From NCBI RefSeq assembly GCF_032594935.1, contig NZ_CP118734.1, positions 1,082,001-1,146,000 of the forward strand: a stretch of DNA of 64,000 nucleotides. The letters are read 5' to 3'. The stretch's first letter is position 1, and each line of letters starts with the position of its first letter. Below are positions 19,087-26,692 of the stretch, piece after piece. The notes beneath the pieces were generated by a model. It saw nothing but the letters and a program-made list of their open reading frames with translations, did no database searches and had not been told where the DNA came from. The DNA comes from Streptococcus sp. 29892. GTDB lineage: Bacteria > Bacillota > Bacilli > Lactobacillales > Streptococcaceae. Position numbers and translations under genes: made by a program.

Positions 19087-19594
19087 CGTCCAAGCCCTCG
19101 AGCAGTTCCACATCTACGCGATTGTTTGGAATATCAATGTTTAAGACAACGGGCGGAATGTAAGGCAAAAGCAGGTCTTTCTTCCCTTTGCGTTTGACCA
19201 CCCAAACATCATTAGCACCAGGTTGCAAGATTTCCTTGATTTGTCCAATCAGTTGGTCATTTTCATAAACATCCAAACCAATAATTTCATGATAATAAAA
19301 CTCACCATCTTCAAGGTCGGACAAATTTTCTTCCGCAATTTTCAAACTAAAGCCCTTGTACTTCTCAATATCATTGATGTGGTACATACCCTTGAACTTG
19401 ATAATATCAAAGTTCTTAGCCTTACGGTGACTAGCAATTTCAACTTCCATGACAAACTGGTCCTTGTCATTAAACAAGGCCAATTTCGCCCCTTTTTTAA
19501 AACGTTCTTCTGCAAAATCCGTTACAGATAAAACACGCATTTCTCCTTGTAAGCCTTGGGTGTTAACAATCTTACCTACGTTAAAATAATTCAT
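19076..19594 (-). CDS. rimM: 16S rRNA processing protein RimM
   Basis: Assembly factor for the 30S head; binds S19 and helps mature 16S rRNA. 172 residues with the N-terminal barrel ([19 protein letters not shown]) and a C-terminal PRC-barrel ([21 protein letters not shown], then VDVELLEGL). Normal length. Upstream of and coupled to trmD. Confidence 0.95.
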   Translation of the reverse strand: MNYFNVGKIVNTQGLQGEMRVLSVTDFAEERFKKGAKLALFNDKDQFVMEVEIASHRKAKNFDIIKFKGMYHINDIEKYKGFSLKIAEENLSDLEDGEFYYHEIIGLDVYENDQLIGQIKEILQPGANDVWVVKRKGKKDLLLPYIPPVVLNIDIPNNRVDVELLEGLDDEN

Positions 19595-19663
19595 AATTTC
19601 TCCATCTGATTTTCTATCCTTTTATTTTAACATGATGAGGTTATTTTCTCAATAATAAGGCAA

Positions 19664-19702
19664 AAAAAGAAGGAGATAGGATTGTTAACCTACCTCACTT
19701 CC
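19664..19702 (-). terminator. Terminator after the lipoprotein gene
   Basis: Imperfect minus-strand hairpin GAAG-GAG-TAGG / CCTA-CTC-TTC followed by seven T. Confidence 0.65.
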
Positions 19703-19710
19703 ATAAATAC

Positions 19711-20733
19711 TTAATCTTGTTTATAGAAAACCTCGTTTGCAACCTCTTCTGCAGAAAGTAGTCCTTGACTGATAAATAATCTATTTTTAGTCGTATCGCT
19801 TAAATCTGTTTCCCCAGTGTATGTAAACTCAATGGCAACGCCTGCGGGAATAACTCTAAGTCCTGCACCGTACATACCAAAACTATAGCCCCCAACTGCT
19901 ATACCGTTTGAATCGATTTCACGAATGGTTAGGTCGCTATCCTCCTCATTAGTAACCTTCCCTGATGAATCAATAACCAAGACAGTCCCTTTGGCATTTG
20001 CCCAAGTTCCAGCAATAGTTGAGAAATCACCAGCTAACAGCCCCTGCATATCAATAGTAGGTGCAGATGTATTTTCTTGCACTGCTACAACTTTTTCCAA
20101 TTTAGTCCATGAAAGCGTGCTTAAATCGACAACTGTGGCAGATGAAGGATTGGTCGCCCCTTCTGCCTGTAGGGTCAGTTGACCTGCAGTAGAGTCATAT
20201 TTATAGTTTCTAAAACTACCAGCCGTTTCTAAAGAGTAACTTCCATCTTCAAGTGGCCACAGGGTTACTTTTTCACCAATCTCTGGACCTTGCTGACGGA
20301 ACTGATCAACCAGTCTTATCAACTGTCCGTCATTCCCTACAGTATATAGGTCGATGAGGACAAATTGAGAACTCGTCGATAAGGCAAGAGCTAATTCATC
20401 TACACCATCTTTATCAAAATCGTTTTGGACATAATATGCTCCAGTATAAACAGTTGGATATTGTTTAATCCCATAAAGAAGACTACTCACCTCATCACGA
20501 TTTAGGGCTGAAAGCTCCAATCCCAAACTTGCCTGATAACGGTCAATAACCTTTTGATAGCTAGAATAATCCACCTCTACCGTCTTCGTTTCCGACTGAC
20601 TTGAAGTTGTTGAACTCGATGTTGCTTGTGAACTTGATTGACTGGTTACAGCCTTCTCTTGCTTCACTTCACCCGATTTACACGCAGTCAAAAGCACTAC
20701 AGAAAAAAGTAATAGAAATTTCTTCATTTTCAT
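19711..20733 (-). CDS. Secreted lipoprotein, unknown function
   Basis: 340 residues. Type II signal peptide with lipobox LTAC, Cys at about residue 18, followed by a Ser/Thr/Gln-rich linker of about 30 residues. The middle has a repeat-like beta region (VQNDFDKDGVDELALAL). The C-terminal about 120 residues begin MQGLLAGDFSTIAGTWANAKG, a segment shared by several streptococcal lipoproteins (DUF6287-like, from memory). Expected on the outer face of the membrane. Its promoter shares a 21-bp sequence with that of the neighbouring two-gene unit at 20847-21707. Confidence 0.8.
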   Translation of the reverse strand: MKMKKFLLLFSVVLLTACKSGEVKQEKAVTSQSSSQATSSSTTSSQSETKTVEVDYSSYQKVIDRYQASLGLELSALNRDEVSSLLYGIKQYPTVYTGAYYVQNDFDKDGVDELALALSTSSQFVLIDLYTVGNDGQLIRLVDQFRQQGPEIGEKVTLWPLEDGSYSLETAGSFRNYKYDSTAGQLTLQAEGATNPSSATVVDLSTLSWTKLEKVVAVQENTSAPTIDMQGLLAGDFSTIAGTWANAKGTVLVIDSSGKVTNEEDSDLTIREIDSNGIAVGGYSFGMYGAGLRVIPAGVAIEFTYTGETDLSDTTKNRLFISQGLLSAEEVANEVFYKQD

Positions 20734-20787
20734 ATAACCTCCAAATATAGTAGCAAATTTCCAAAGCTTGAAAAGCTACTTATCTTA

Positions 20788-20815
20788 AGTTTAATATTTT
20801 GGGAATATTTGTCAA
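20788..20815 (-). promoter_or_regulatory. Promoter of the lipoprotein gene
   Basis: TTGACA (20810-20815), 16-bp spacer, TAAACT (20788-20793). The -35 lies inside the 21-bp repeat at 20805-20825. Confidence 0.5.
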
Positions 20816-20825
20816 GGTAAATGTT
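20805..20825. repeat. Direct repeat copy 1
   Basis: 21 bp, 20 identical to 21824-21844 in the same orientation (plus strand ATATTTGT-C/A-AAGGTAAATGTT). On the minus strand each copy supplies the -35 region of a promoter. Confidence 0.75.
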
Positions 20826-20846
20826 TGACTACATGCGACCTGATTT

Positions 20847-21182
20847 CTAACAAATTTTTTCGACAGGATTTGAACCTGCGAGTATTAGGATACTTATATT
20901 TTCATTCCTTGCCATAGAATGTGCATATTTACTTGCAGCTTCTTGGCTAGAAAAAACATGGGCTTGATTATAGTCATAAACTATGTTGTAGATATCATTA
21001 AAACTATCAATAGTACCAACAAAACTCTGTCTCTCATTTATCAAGTCAATAATTGTAATCCTATATTTTGATTGCTCTTCTGCCCATCTCTTTTCTTCAT
21101 TTGCCTTTTTCATCTTAGGGTAAATGAAATATCTAAAAATAATGACGGAAGCAAATAATAAAATAGTTACAAAATCGCCCAT
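20847..21182 (-). CDS. Small membrane-anchored protein, unknown
   Basis: 111 residues. One N-terminal transmembrane helix (TILLFASVIIFRYFIYP) followed by a charged coiled stretch (KKANEEKRWAEEQSKYR) and a small soluble domain. I do not recognise a family. It follows the 21192 gene by 9 bp and is probably co-transcribed with it. The last ten codons (AGSNPVEKIC) coincide with a sequence that looks like a tRNA T-arm (20857-20877), so the native C-terminus may have been replaced. Confidence 0.6.
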   Translation of the reverse strand: MGDFVTILLFASVIIFRYFIYPKMKKANEEKRWAEEQSKYRITIIDLINERQSFVGTIDSFNDIYNIVYDYNQAHVFSSQEAASKYAHSMARNENISILILAGSNPVEKIC

Positions 21183-21191
21183 AAATAACTC

Positions 21192-21707
21192 CTATAGATT
21201 GTTGAGTTGTTCACTCTGAACACGTACAGCCTCTTTATATTCTCTCATTGTTTTAGGATGTCTGATAACAGAAAAAAGTACTTGATTAGCAATTAGCAGG
21301 TATCGGACAAAAAATGTAATAATAAATGCAAAAGCAACGGTTTTTACATTCTCGGTGTAATCCCTAGAAATTTTATTTTCGTTGATTGTATAGTGGTGTT
21401 CCCTAGCTAAACTCTCTGCAGTAACATTTTTTATACCATCCTTACTAAAAATCGAGCGACGATATCTAAAAATCTTCTTGGGATCATATGGAAATTTGAA
21501 GAGTTGATAGTCCGAATACCAGAAGAATGTATACACTGATAACATCAAATAAGCAAAAAATAAAATTGTTCCTACGTTGATTTCTCCAAATAAAAATGGT
21601 AGCAAACCCCAAAAAAGATTAAAATAGAAAACATCACCTAAATAGTATTTCAAAGGTACCTTAGGTGTATCAAAATAATTTTTAAAAAATGTTGTAATTT
21701 TTTCCAT
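21192..21707 (-). CDS. Membrane protein, unknown function
   Basis: 171 residues with about three hydrophobic helices (FYFNLFWGLLPFLFG, TILFFAYLMLSVYTFFWY, AFAFIITFFVRYLLIA) and a basic cytosolic loop. No known family recognised. SD GGAG is 7 nt before the ATG at 21707. First gene of a two-gene unit with 20847-21182. A 20-codon ORF starting at 21744 overlaps its start and could be a leader peptide, but evidence is weak. Its promoter contains a run of ten cytosines, so expression may be phase variable. Confidence 0.65.
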   Translation of the reverse strand: MEKITTFFKNYFDTPKVPLKYYLGDVFYFNLFWGLLPFLFGEINVGTILFFAYLMLSVYTFFWYSDYQLFKFPYDPKKIFRYRRSIFSKDGIKNVTAESLAREHHYTINENKISRDYTENVKTVAFAFIITFFVRYLLIANQVLFSVIRHPKTMREYKEAVRVQSEQLNNL

Positions 21708-21803
21708 AAAAAGTCTCCAAAATTAGTAGTAGATAGATTAGCATTTCCTTATGAAGCTCCTCCTTTAGCACATTTTTTTCATACAGTTCTATCTATCTCT
21801 TAT

Positions 21804-21834
21804 ATTGTACCCCCCCCCCGAACATATTTGTAAA
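21804..21834 (-). promoter_or_regulatory. Promoter with C10/G10 homopolymer in the spacer
   Basis: Minus-strand TTTACA (21829-21834), 19-bp spacer, TACAAT (21804-21809). Ten consecutive C on the plus strand (21810-21819) occupy more than half the spacer. Loss of two bases would restore 17-bp spacing, the arrangement of known phase-variable promoters. Confidence 0.6.
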
Positions 21835-21844
21835 GGTAAATGTT
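21824..21844. repeat. Direct repeat copy 2
   Basis: Partner of 20805-20825; one mismatch in 21 bp. The two copies bracket the two-gene unit and the C10 tract. Confidence 0.75.
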
Positions 21845-21858
21845 AAAAAATTTAAATT

Positions 21859-21881
21859 TAAAAAGCCGGATTGCTCCGACT
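21859..21881 (-). terminator. Terminator after the 21886 gene
   Basis: Minus-strand AGTCGGA / TCCGGCT stem, GCAA tetraloop, then an AT-rich tail beginning TTTT. Confidence 0.75.
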
Positions 21882-21885
21882 TCTT

Positions 21886-22266
21886 CTAGTCTATTAACTC
21901 AGACAAGGACTTTTTGGTCCTGACTGTCAACTCATAAGGAAACTCCAGATAGGTTTTGCCACTTTTCTCATAGAGATAGGCAATTTTATTATAAGGTTGA
22001 AAGATTAGTTGATAATATTCCTTTACTCCGACTGGCTGGTCATGGTTGCTAGCATTTTTGAAAAGATAAGGATGAATTTGGGAAAGCTCTGACAGAAAAT
22101 CGCTCATTTCACTACCTTCCAGAGTTCTTAGCTCTCCACCATCCTGATTACTAATTACAATCTGGTCAGCTTGAGGTAAACTAATTTCAGTTTTCTTCAC
22201 AACTTGATAGCCAAGTAAGATGCAGATACAAGATAAAACAACAAAAATCAACCATCTCTTTTTCAT
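21886..22266 (-). CDS. Small exported or membrane-anchored protein (DUF5301-like)
   Basis: About 126 residues from MKKRW: N-terminal hydrophobic helix (LIFVVLSCICILLGY) acting as signal or anchor, then a small beta-rich domain starting SLPQADQIVISNQDG. The LPxADxI-like start resembles DUF5301 from memory. A TTG start 12 bp upstream is open but has no better Shine-Dalgarno. Single gene with a strong terminator. No function can be inferred. Confidence 0.6.
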   Translation of the reverse strand: MKKRWLIFVVLSCICILLGYQVVKKTEISLPQADQIVISNQDGGELRTLEGSEMSDFLSELSQIHPYLFKNASNHDQPVGVKEYYQLIFQPYNKIAYLYEKSGKTYLEFPYELTVRTKKSLSELID

Positions 22267-22335
22267 ATTAGCACCCAACCTTTTTTAGTAAATTATATCA
22301 AGCTCAGAAAATCTGTCAAGAGAAAACATAGAAAT

Positions 22336-23673
22336 CTATTGAAGGCTAGCAATTTTCTGCATCCGTAATCTTAGGGCAATCCCGCAAACAAAAATACCGC
22401 TAATCAGACCAATCCAATAGGCTTCTGGTCCCAGGTGGAAAAATCTTTCCAGGAAAAAGGCAACCGGAAAGGTCATGGACCAATAAGCAACTAGGCCAAG
22501 TACAAATGGAACAGTCGTATCCTTGTACCCCCTCAAAATTCCTTGAATTGGTGCTGTATAGGCATCTGCCAATTGGAACATGAGGGCAAAGCTTAGAAAA
22601 TGTGAGGTCAGTCGGACAAAGTCTGTATCATTTCCGTAGAGAAAGGCAACTTTGGAACGGAAAAAATAAAGGAAGGTTAAGGTCAGACCTGCAAAGCCTA
22701 ACGCTACCAAGCGTCCCAAACGGCTGTAGGCTTTTACATCTATAGGTCGTTTTGCACCCACTTCATAGGCAACCACAATAGCCAAGGCTGAGGATACCGA
22801 TGATGGAAAGGCATATAATAAGGTTGCAAAGTTCATGGCCGCCTGATGAGCCGCGATAATCTGAGCAGAAAATTTTGCCATGTAAAGGCCAACTACTGCA
22901 AAAATAGCCACTTCTGCAAAGACTTGCAAACCAATTGGCAAACCAATTTTCAAGCCTTCCTTCAATAAAGAAAGGTCAATCGGACTCCACCGCCAAATCT
23001 GATAAGAAGAAATGGTCTTATTTTTGCACATGACAAGGACAATGACTAGCAACACAGCCCAGTAAGCTAAAGCAGTGCCCAATCCAGCACCTGCTCCGCC
23101 CAGGGCTGGTAGGCCCATTTTCCCGTAAATCAAGAGATAGTTGAAGAGGCTGTTAAAGGGAACCAAGAGCAACATGAGGTACATGGAGAGTCGGGTCAAG
23201 CCCAAGGCGTCGAAAAAGGATCGACAGACACTGAACAGTAAGAGGGGCAAGATACCGATGGAGATATAGTAGAGGTACTGCCGACCGACCTGAAAGACAG
23301 CTTCGTCCAAGTCGAAACGTGCGAGGGATGGAATAGCTATAAAAATGACCGAGCACAAGAGTAAAACGGTTAATCCAATAGATAGATAGACAAACTGATG
23401 AAACTCTTGTCGAATCTTTGACTTCTCTCCTTGTCCCAAATATTGGGCAATAATCGGGACAAGTGCCGACACAATTCCTGTCAAAAATGAGAACAAGGGA
23501 TTCCATAGGCTAGTTGCCATAGAAACTCCTGCCAAATCCATGGTACTGTACTGACCAGTCATCATGGTATCAATGAAGGATGCCGAGTAATTAGCAAATT
23601 GATAAATTAAAATAGGCAAAAATATTTTGATAAAGAGCCAGAGCTTCTCTTTGTTATTTCTTGTTTGGTACAT
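22336..23673 (-). CDS. MATE-family multidrug/cation efflux transporter
   Basis: 445 residues, about twelve transmembrane helices in two six-helix halves (QFANYSASFIDTMMTGQYS in the first half, QLADAYTAPIQGILRGYKDT in the second). NorM-type Na+ or H+ antiporter of the plasma membrane exporting cationic drugs or metabolites. Full length. It stands alone between guaC and the small 21886 gene, reading the same way. Substrate unknown. Confidence 0.88.
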   Translation of the reverse strand: MYQTRNNKEKLWLFIKIFLPILIYQFANYSASFIDTMMTGQYSTMDLAGVSMATSLWNPLFSFLTGIVSALVPIIAQYLGQGEKSKIRQEFHQFVYLSIGLTVLLLCSVIFIAIPSLARFDLDEAVFQVGRQYLYYISIGILPLLLFSVCRSFFDALGLTRLSMYLMLLLVPFNSLFNYLLIYGKMGLPALGGAGAGLGTALAYWAVLLVIVLVMCKNKTISSYQIWRWSPIDLSLLKEGLKIGLPIGLQVFAEVAIFAVVGLYMAKFSAQIIAAHQAAMNFATLLYAFPSSVSSALAIVVAYEVGAKRPIDVKAYSRLGRLVALGFAGLTLTFLYFFRSKVAFLYGNDTDFVRLTSHFLSFALMFQLADAYTAPIQGILRGYKDTTVPFVLGLVAYWSMTFPVAFFLERFFHLGPEAYWIGLISGIFVCGIALRLRMQKIASLQ

Positions 23674-23711
23674 ACTTATTCTCTTTCAATTTTATATAAA
23701 TATTGTAACAA

Positions 23712-23740
23712 GAAAAGGACCTGCATTGCAAGTCCTCTTT
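23712..23740 (-). terminator. guaC terminator
   Basis: Minus-strand AGGAC-T-TGC / GCA-G-GTCCT stem with AAT loop and TTTTC tail, just after the guaC stop. Confidence 0.7.
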
Positions 23741-23742
23741 GA

Positions 23743-24726
23743 CTAGATAGAATCCCCATTCCAGATTGAATTTTTTACAATTACATAATCAACGTGCTTC
23801 AAGCTGGTCATGTCACGACCGCCAGCATAAGAAATGGATGATTGCAAATCTTGCTCCATTTCAATCAGCGTATCTTTCAAGTGGCCTTTGGCTGGCAGGA
23901 GAATTTTTTTACCTTCTACGTTCTTATAGGCTCCTTTTTGGTATTCAGATGCAGAGCCGTAGTATTCCTTAAACTGTTTGCCGTCTACTTCTACTGTCTT
24001 TCCTGGGCTTTCGATGTGACCAGCAAAGAGCGAACCAATCATAACCATGCTAGCACCGAAACGGATGGATTTGGCAATATCTCCGTGGGTACGGATACCA
24101 CCGTCCGCAATAATCGGCTTACGAGCAGCTTTTGAACACCAACGAAGGGCAGCCAGCTGCCAACCCCCTGTACCAAAACCAGTTTTGACCTTGGTGATGC
24201 AGACCTTACCTGGACCAATTCCAACTTTTGTTGCATCCGCACCGGCATTTTCCAACTCACGAACAGCCTCAGGCGTTCCCACATTTCCAGCAATGACAAA
24301 GGTATCAGGCAATTCTTTCTTGATATGCTTGATCATTTTAATCACGCTATCCGCATGACCATGCGCAATATCAATAGTAATAAACTCAGGCGCGTCAGCT
24401 TTTAAACTAGAAACAAAGTCGTATTCATAGTCTTTCACACCAACCGATATAGAAGCAATCAAGCCTTGGTCATGCATGCGTTTCACGAAGGGAATTCGCC
24501 CCTCTTCATCAAAACGGTGCATGATGTAAAAATAACCATCTTTAGCCAACATTTCCGCCACATCTTCATCCAAGATTGTCTGCATATTGGCTGGAACAAC
24601 TGGCAGTTTAAAAGTGTATTTTCCGAGTGTTACAGATGTATCTGCCTCTGAACGGCTATTGATGATACATTTGTTTGGAATGAGCTGAATATCTTCGTAG
24701 TCAAAAACTGGTGTTTCATTAAACAT
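23743..24726 (-). CDS. guaC: GMP reductase
   Basis: Converts GMP to IMP with NADPH and ammonia release, returning guanine nucleotides to the purine pool. 327 residues, IMPDH/GMPR barrel without CBS domains, which separates it from IMP dehydrogenase. The catalytic loop with its cysteine is [17 protein letters not shown]; phosphate loops are [18 protein letters not shown] and [20 protein letters not shown] before the ATG at 24726. Monocistronic with a consensus promoter and two CGAAC motifs in its leader that look like PurR boxes. Confidence 0.95.
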   Translation of the reverse strand: MFNETPVFDYEDIQLIPNKCIINSRSEADTSVTLGKYTFKLPVVPANMQTILDEDVAEMLAKDGYFYIMHRFDEEGRIPFVKRMHDQGLIASISVGVKDYEYDFVSSLKADAPEFITIDIAHGHADSVIKMIKHIKKELPDTFVIAGNVGTPEAVRELENAGADATKVGIGPGKVCITKVKTGFGTGGWQLAALRWCSKAARKPIIADGGIRTHGDIAKSIRFGASMVMIGSLFAGHIESPGKTVEVDGKQFKEYYGSASEYQKGAYKNVEGKKILLPAKGHLKDTLIEMEQDLQSSISYAGGRDMTSLKHVDYVIVKNSIWNGDSI

Positions 24727-24738
24727 GAGCTTCTCCTC

Positions 24739-24837
24739 TGTTCGTTTTTAAATGATTTTTGTATTAGGAAATACTAGTTTGTTCGTTTTTCCTTAACCGA
24801 CATCTATAATTATAGTCTATCGTTTGTTTTTTGTCAA
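24739..24837 (-). promoter_or_regulatory. guaC promoter and PurBox-like motifs
   Basis: TTGACA (24832-24837), 17-bp spacer, TATAAT (24809-24814). The transcribed leader (about 75 nt) holds two minus-strand AAAAACGAAC motifs (about 24782-24791 and 24740-24749), resembling the Firmicute PurR box with its central CGAAC. The rest of the 291-bp gap to nth is AT-rich with scattered CGTTC/CGAAC words. No riboswitch fold was seen. Confidence 0.6.
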
Positions 24838-24989
24838 TATGCTTTGCATATCATGCGTAAACGTTCGTTTATTATCGTTTTATAGAAGTAAAACGGGATT
24901 GAATATTCGTCAAATTCCGTTTTAGAAGACATTCTATTGAATATTTCAAAAAACGTTCTGATTTTACTGGTTAATTTAAAAAAGAAAAC

Positions 24990-25018
24990 GAAAAAAATCT
25001 TCAAAAACTGAAGATTTT
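24990..25018 (-). terminator. nth terminator
   Basis: Minus-strand AAATCTTCA / TGAAGATTT, GTTTT loop, T-run; overlaps the nth stop. Confidence 0.8.
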
Positions 25019-25641
25019 TAATCAAATTCATATAATTGTGGAAATTTTTCACACTCAGGATTTTTAGGATGGCAGACTTCTCGTCCAAAATAAATCATAG
25101 CCTGGTGGGCTGGCAGCCAGAGTTCTGGTGGTAAGACCTCCATGACCCGCTTTTCCGTTTCCTGAGGAGTAGCCGATTTTTTGACAATGTCGTGGTGTTT
25201 GCAGATCCGACCCACATGGGTATCGACTGCGAATGCAGGAATGCCAAAACCGACACTCAATACCACATTGGCCGTTTTTCTCCCCACACCGGCTAAGGCT
25301 TCTAATTCCTCCCGTGTCTGTGGGACAATGCCATCATGTCGGTCCAACAACTGCTGGGCACATTCTTTCAAAAACTTGGCCTTATTACGATACAAGCCCA
25401 AGCGAGAAATGTAGGGCTCGATGTCCTTCACCTCTGCTGCTGCCATGGCTTGAGGTGTTGGAAAGGCTGCAAATAGACCTGGGGTAGCCTTGTTAACAGC
25501 AGCATCCGTTGTCTGAGCTGACAAAAGTACTGCGCAGACCAATTCAAAATGGTTGCGGAAATCCAAACTAGGTTGAGCATCAGGGTAAAGGGCGATGATT
25601 TCTTCAATAACTTTTCTTGCACGTTTCTTTGATAATACCAT
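25018..25641 (-). CDS. nth: Endonuclease III, lacking part of the Fe-S motif
   Basis: Bifunctional DNA glycosylase/AP lyase that removes oxidised pyrimidines. 207 residues. The helix-hairpin-helix contains the catalytic lysine in LAGVGRKTANVVL, and the catalytic Asp follows in AFAVDTHVGRIC. The C-terminus departs from the family: the Cys-x6-Cys-x2-Cys-x5-Cys ligand set of the [4Fe-4S] cluster appears as C-HPKNPE-C-EK-F-PQLYE-F, so the third and fourth cysteines are Phe. The cluster is probably absent. The gene reads toward guaC and starts divergently from nnrD. Confidence 0.92.
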   Translation of the reverse strand: MVLSKKRARKVIEEIIALYPDAQPSLDFRNHFELVCAVLLSAQTTDAAVNKATPGLFAAFPTPQAMAAAEVKDIEPYISRLGLYRNKAKFLKECAQQLLDRHDGIVPQTREELEALAGVGRKTANVVLSVGFGIPAFAVDTHVGRICKHHDIVKKSATPQETEKRVMEVLPPELWLPAHQAMIYFGREVCHPKNPECEKFPQLYEFD

Positions 25642-25741
25642 ATGTCCATTATAGCATGAAAAAGAAGAATTTTCTAAAAAGTAACTTGCGAATGTGTCCC
25701 GTTCTCATGCTATAATAATCTATAGAAAGGAGTTGACTATC

Positions 25742-26584
25742 ATGGATTTACAAGAACTTTGTAGGCAGGTCATTCAGGAACGACCTAGGAACAGCCACAA
25801 GGGAACCTTCGGCCGTGCCTTACTGATTGGTGGACTTTACCCTTACGGTGGCGCCATCATCATGACTGCCCTAGCCACTGTCAATAGCGGAGCTGGCTTG
25901 GTTACTGTCGCTACTGAAAAAGAAAATATTCCAGCACTGCATAGTCACCTACCTGAAGCCATGGCCTTTTCAGTTGATGACAAAGACTTACTCCTAGCAA
26001 ATATAAAACATGCTGACCTGGTATTGATTGGTCCGGGTTTGGGGGACAATAGCCGAGCAGAAAACCTAGTTGACCTTGTACTTGAAAATGTGTCAGAAAA
26101 ACAAATTCTTGTCCTGGATGGATCTGCCTTGACCTTGATAGCCAAACAGAACAGGAAAATTTTTCCCTGCAAACAAGTTATCCTAACACCCCACCAAAAA
26201 GAATGGGAAAGATTGTCTGCCATCCCCATTGACCGACAAACAAGCCAGACCAACCTAACCGCCTTAAGAGAGTTTCAAGAACATACCATTTTAGTCGCTA
26301 AGAGTTTTATGACACAAGTACTTCAAGCAGACCCCGAACAGATTACTCCCATCAAAGCAGGTGGTCCCTATCAAGCAACTGGAGGGATGGGCGACACACT
26401 TGCTGGTATGGTAGCAGGCTTTGCCCTACAATTTCCTCATGTAGGACTATATGATAGAGTTGTGACTGCCACCTACCTTCATTCCTACATCGCTGACCAA
26501 CTAGCCCAGCAATTCTATCTTGTAAAACCTACAGACATTTCGAAAGAAATTCAGAAAATGATGAAAAATTTTCAAACCAACTAG
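25742..26584 (+). CDS. nnrD: ADP-dependent (S)-NAD(P)H-hydrate dehydratase
   Basis: Repairs hydrated NADH/NADPH to the active cofactors. 280 residues from MDLQELCRQVIQERP; start chosen for GAAAGGAG upstream. Ribokinase-like YjeF C-terminal domain: GRALLIGGLYPYGGAIIM, LIGPGLG, LTPHQKEW, and the nucleotide/catalytic GGMGDTLAGMVAG. No fused epimerase domain (NnrE), so that activity would be encoded elsewhere. It lies between nth (divergent) and potD (convergent) with a shared bidirectional terminator. Confidence 0.92.
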   Translation: MDLQELCRQVIQERPRNSHKGTFGRALLIGGLYPYGGAIIMTALATVNSGAGLVTVATEKENIPALHSHLPEAMAFSVDDKDLLLANIKHADLVLIGPGLGDNSRAENLVDLVLENVSEKQILVLDGSALTLIAKQNRKIFPCKQVILTPHQKEWERLSAIPIDRQTSQTNLTALREFQEHTILVAKSFMTQVLQADPEQITPIKAGGPYQATGGMGDTLAGMVAGFALQFPHVGLYDRVVTATYLHSYIADQLAQQFYLVKPTDISKEIQKMMKNFQTN

Positions 26585-26653
26585 AGATGATAATAAAAGT
26601 CCTTCCCAGCAGGTATCCCATTTGCAGCATATAGATAATCAATAGAAAACAGT

Positions 26654-26688
26654 AAAACCACTAGTTCAGAATTGTCCTAGTGGTTTTT
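26654..26688. terminator. Bidirectional terminator between nnrD and potD
   Basis: Perfect 11-bp stem AAAACCACTAG / CTAGTGGTTTT with a 12-nt loop and T-runs on both strands. Confidence 0.85.
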
Positions 26689-26692
26689 TGTC

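Noticed and set aside
20857-20877. A real tRNA gene at the T-arm-like sequence.
   Set aside because: No acceptor, D or anticodon arms in the neighbouring sequence on either strand.
23153-23506. 117-codon minus-strand frame inside the MATE gene.
   Set aside because: Overlaps the transporter in another frame; no start signal, composition not protein-like.
24727-24833. Purine riboswitch before guaC.
   Set aside because: None of the conserved three-way junction and loop sequences are present; a plain promoter with CGAAC motifs explains the region better.
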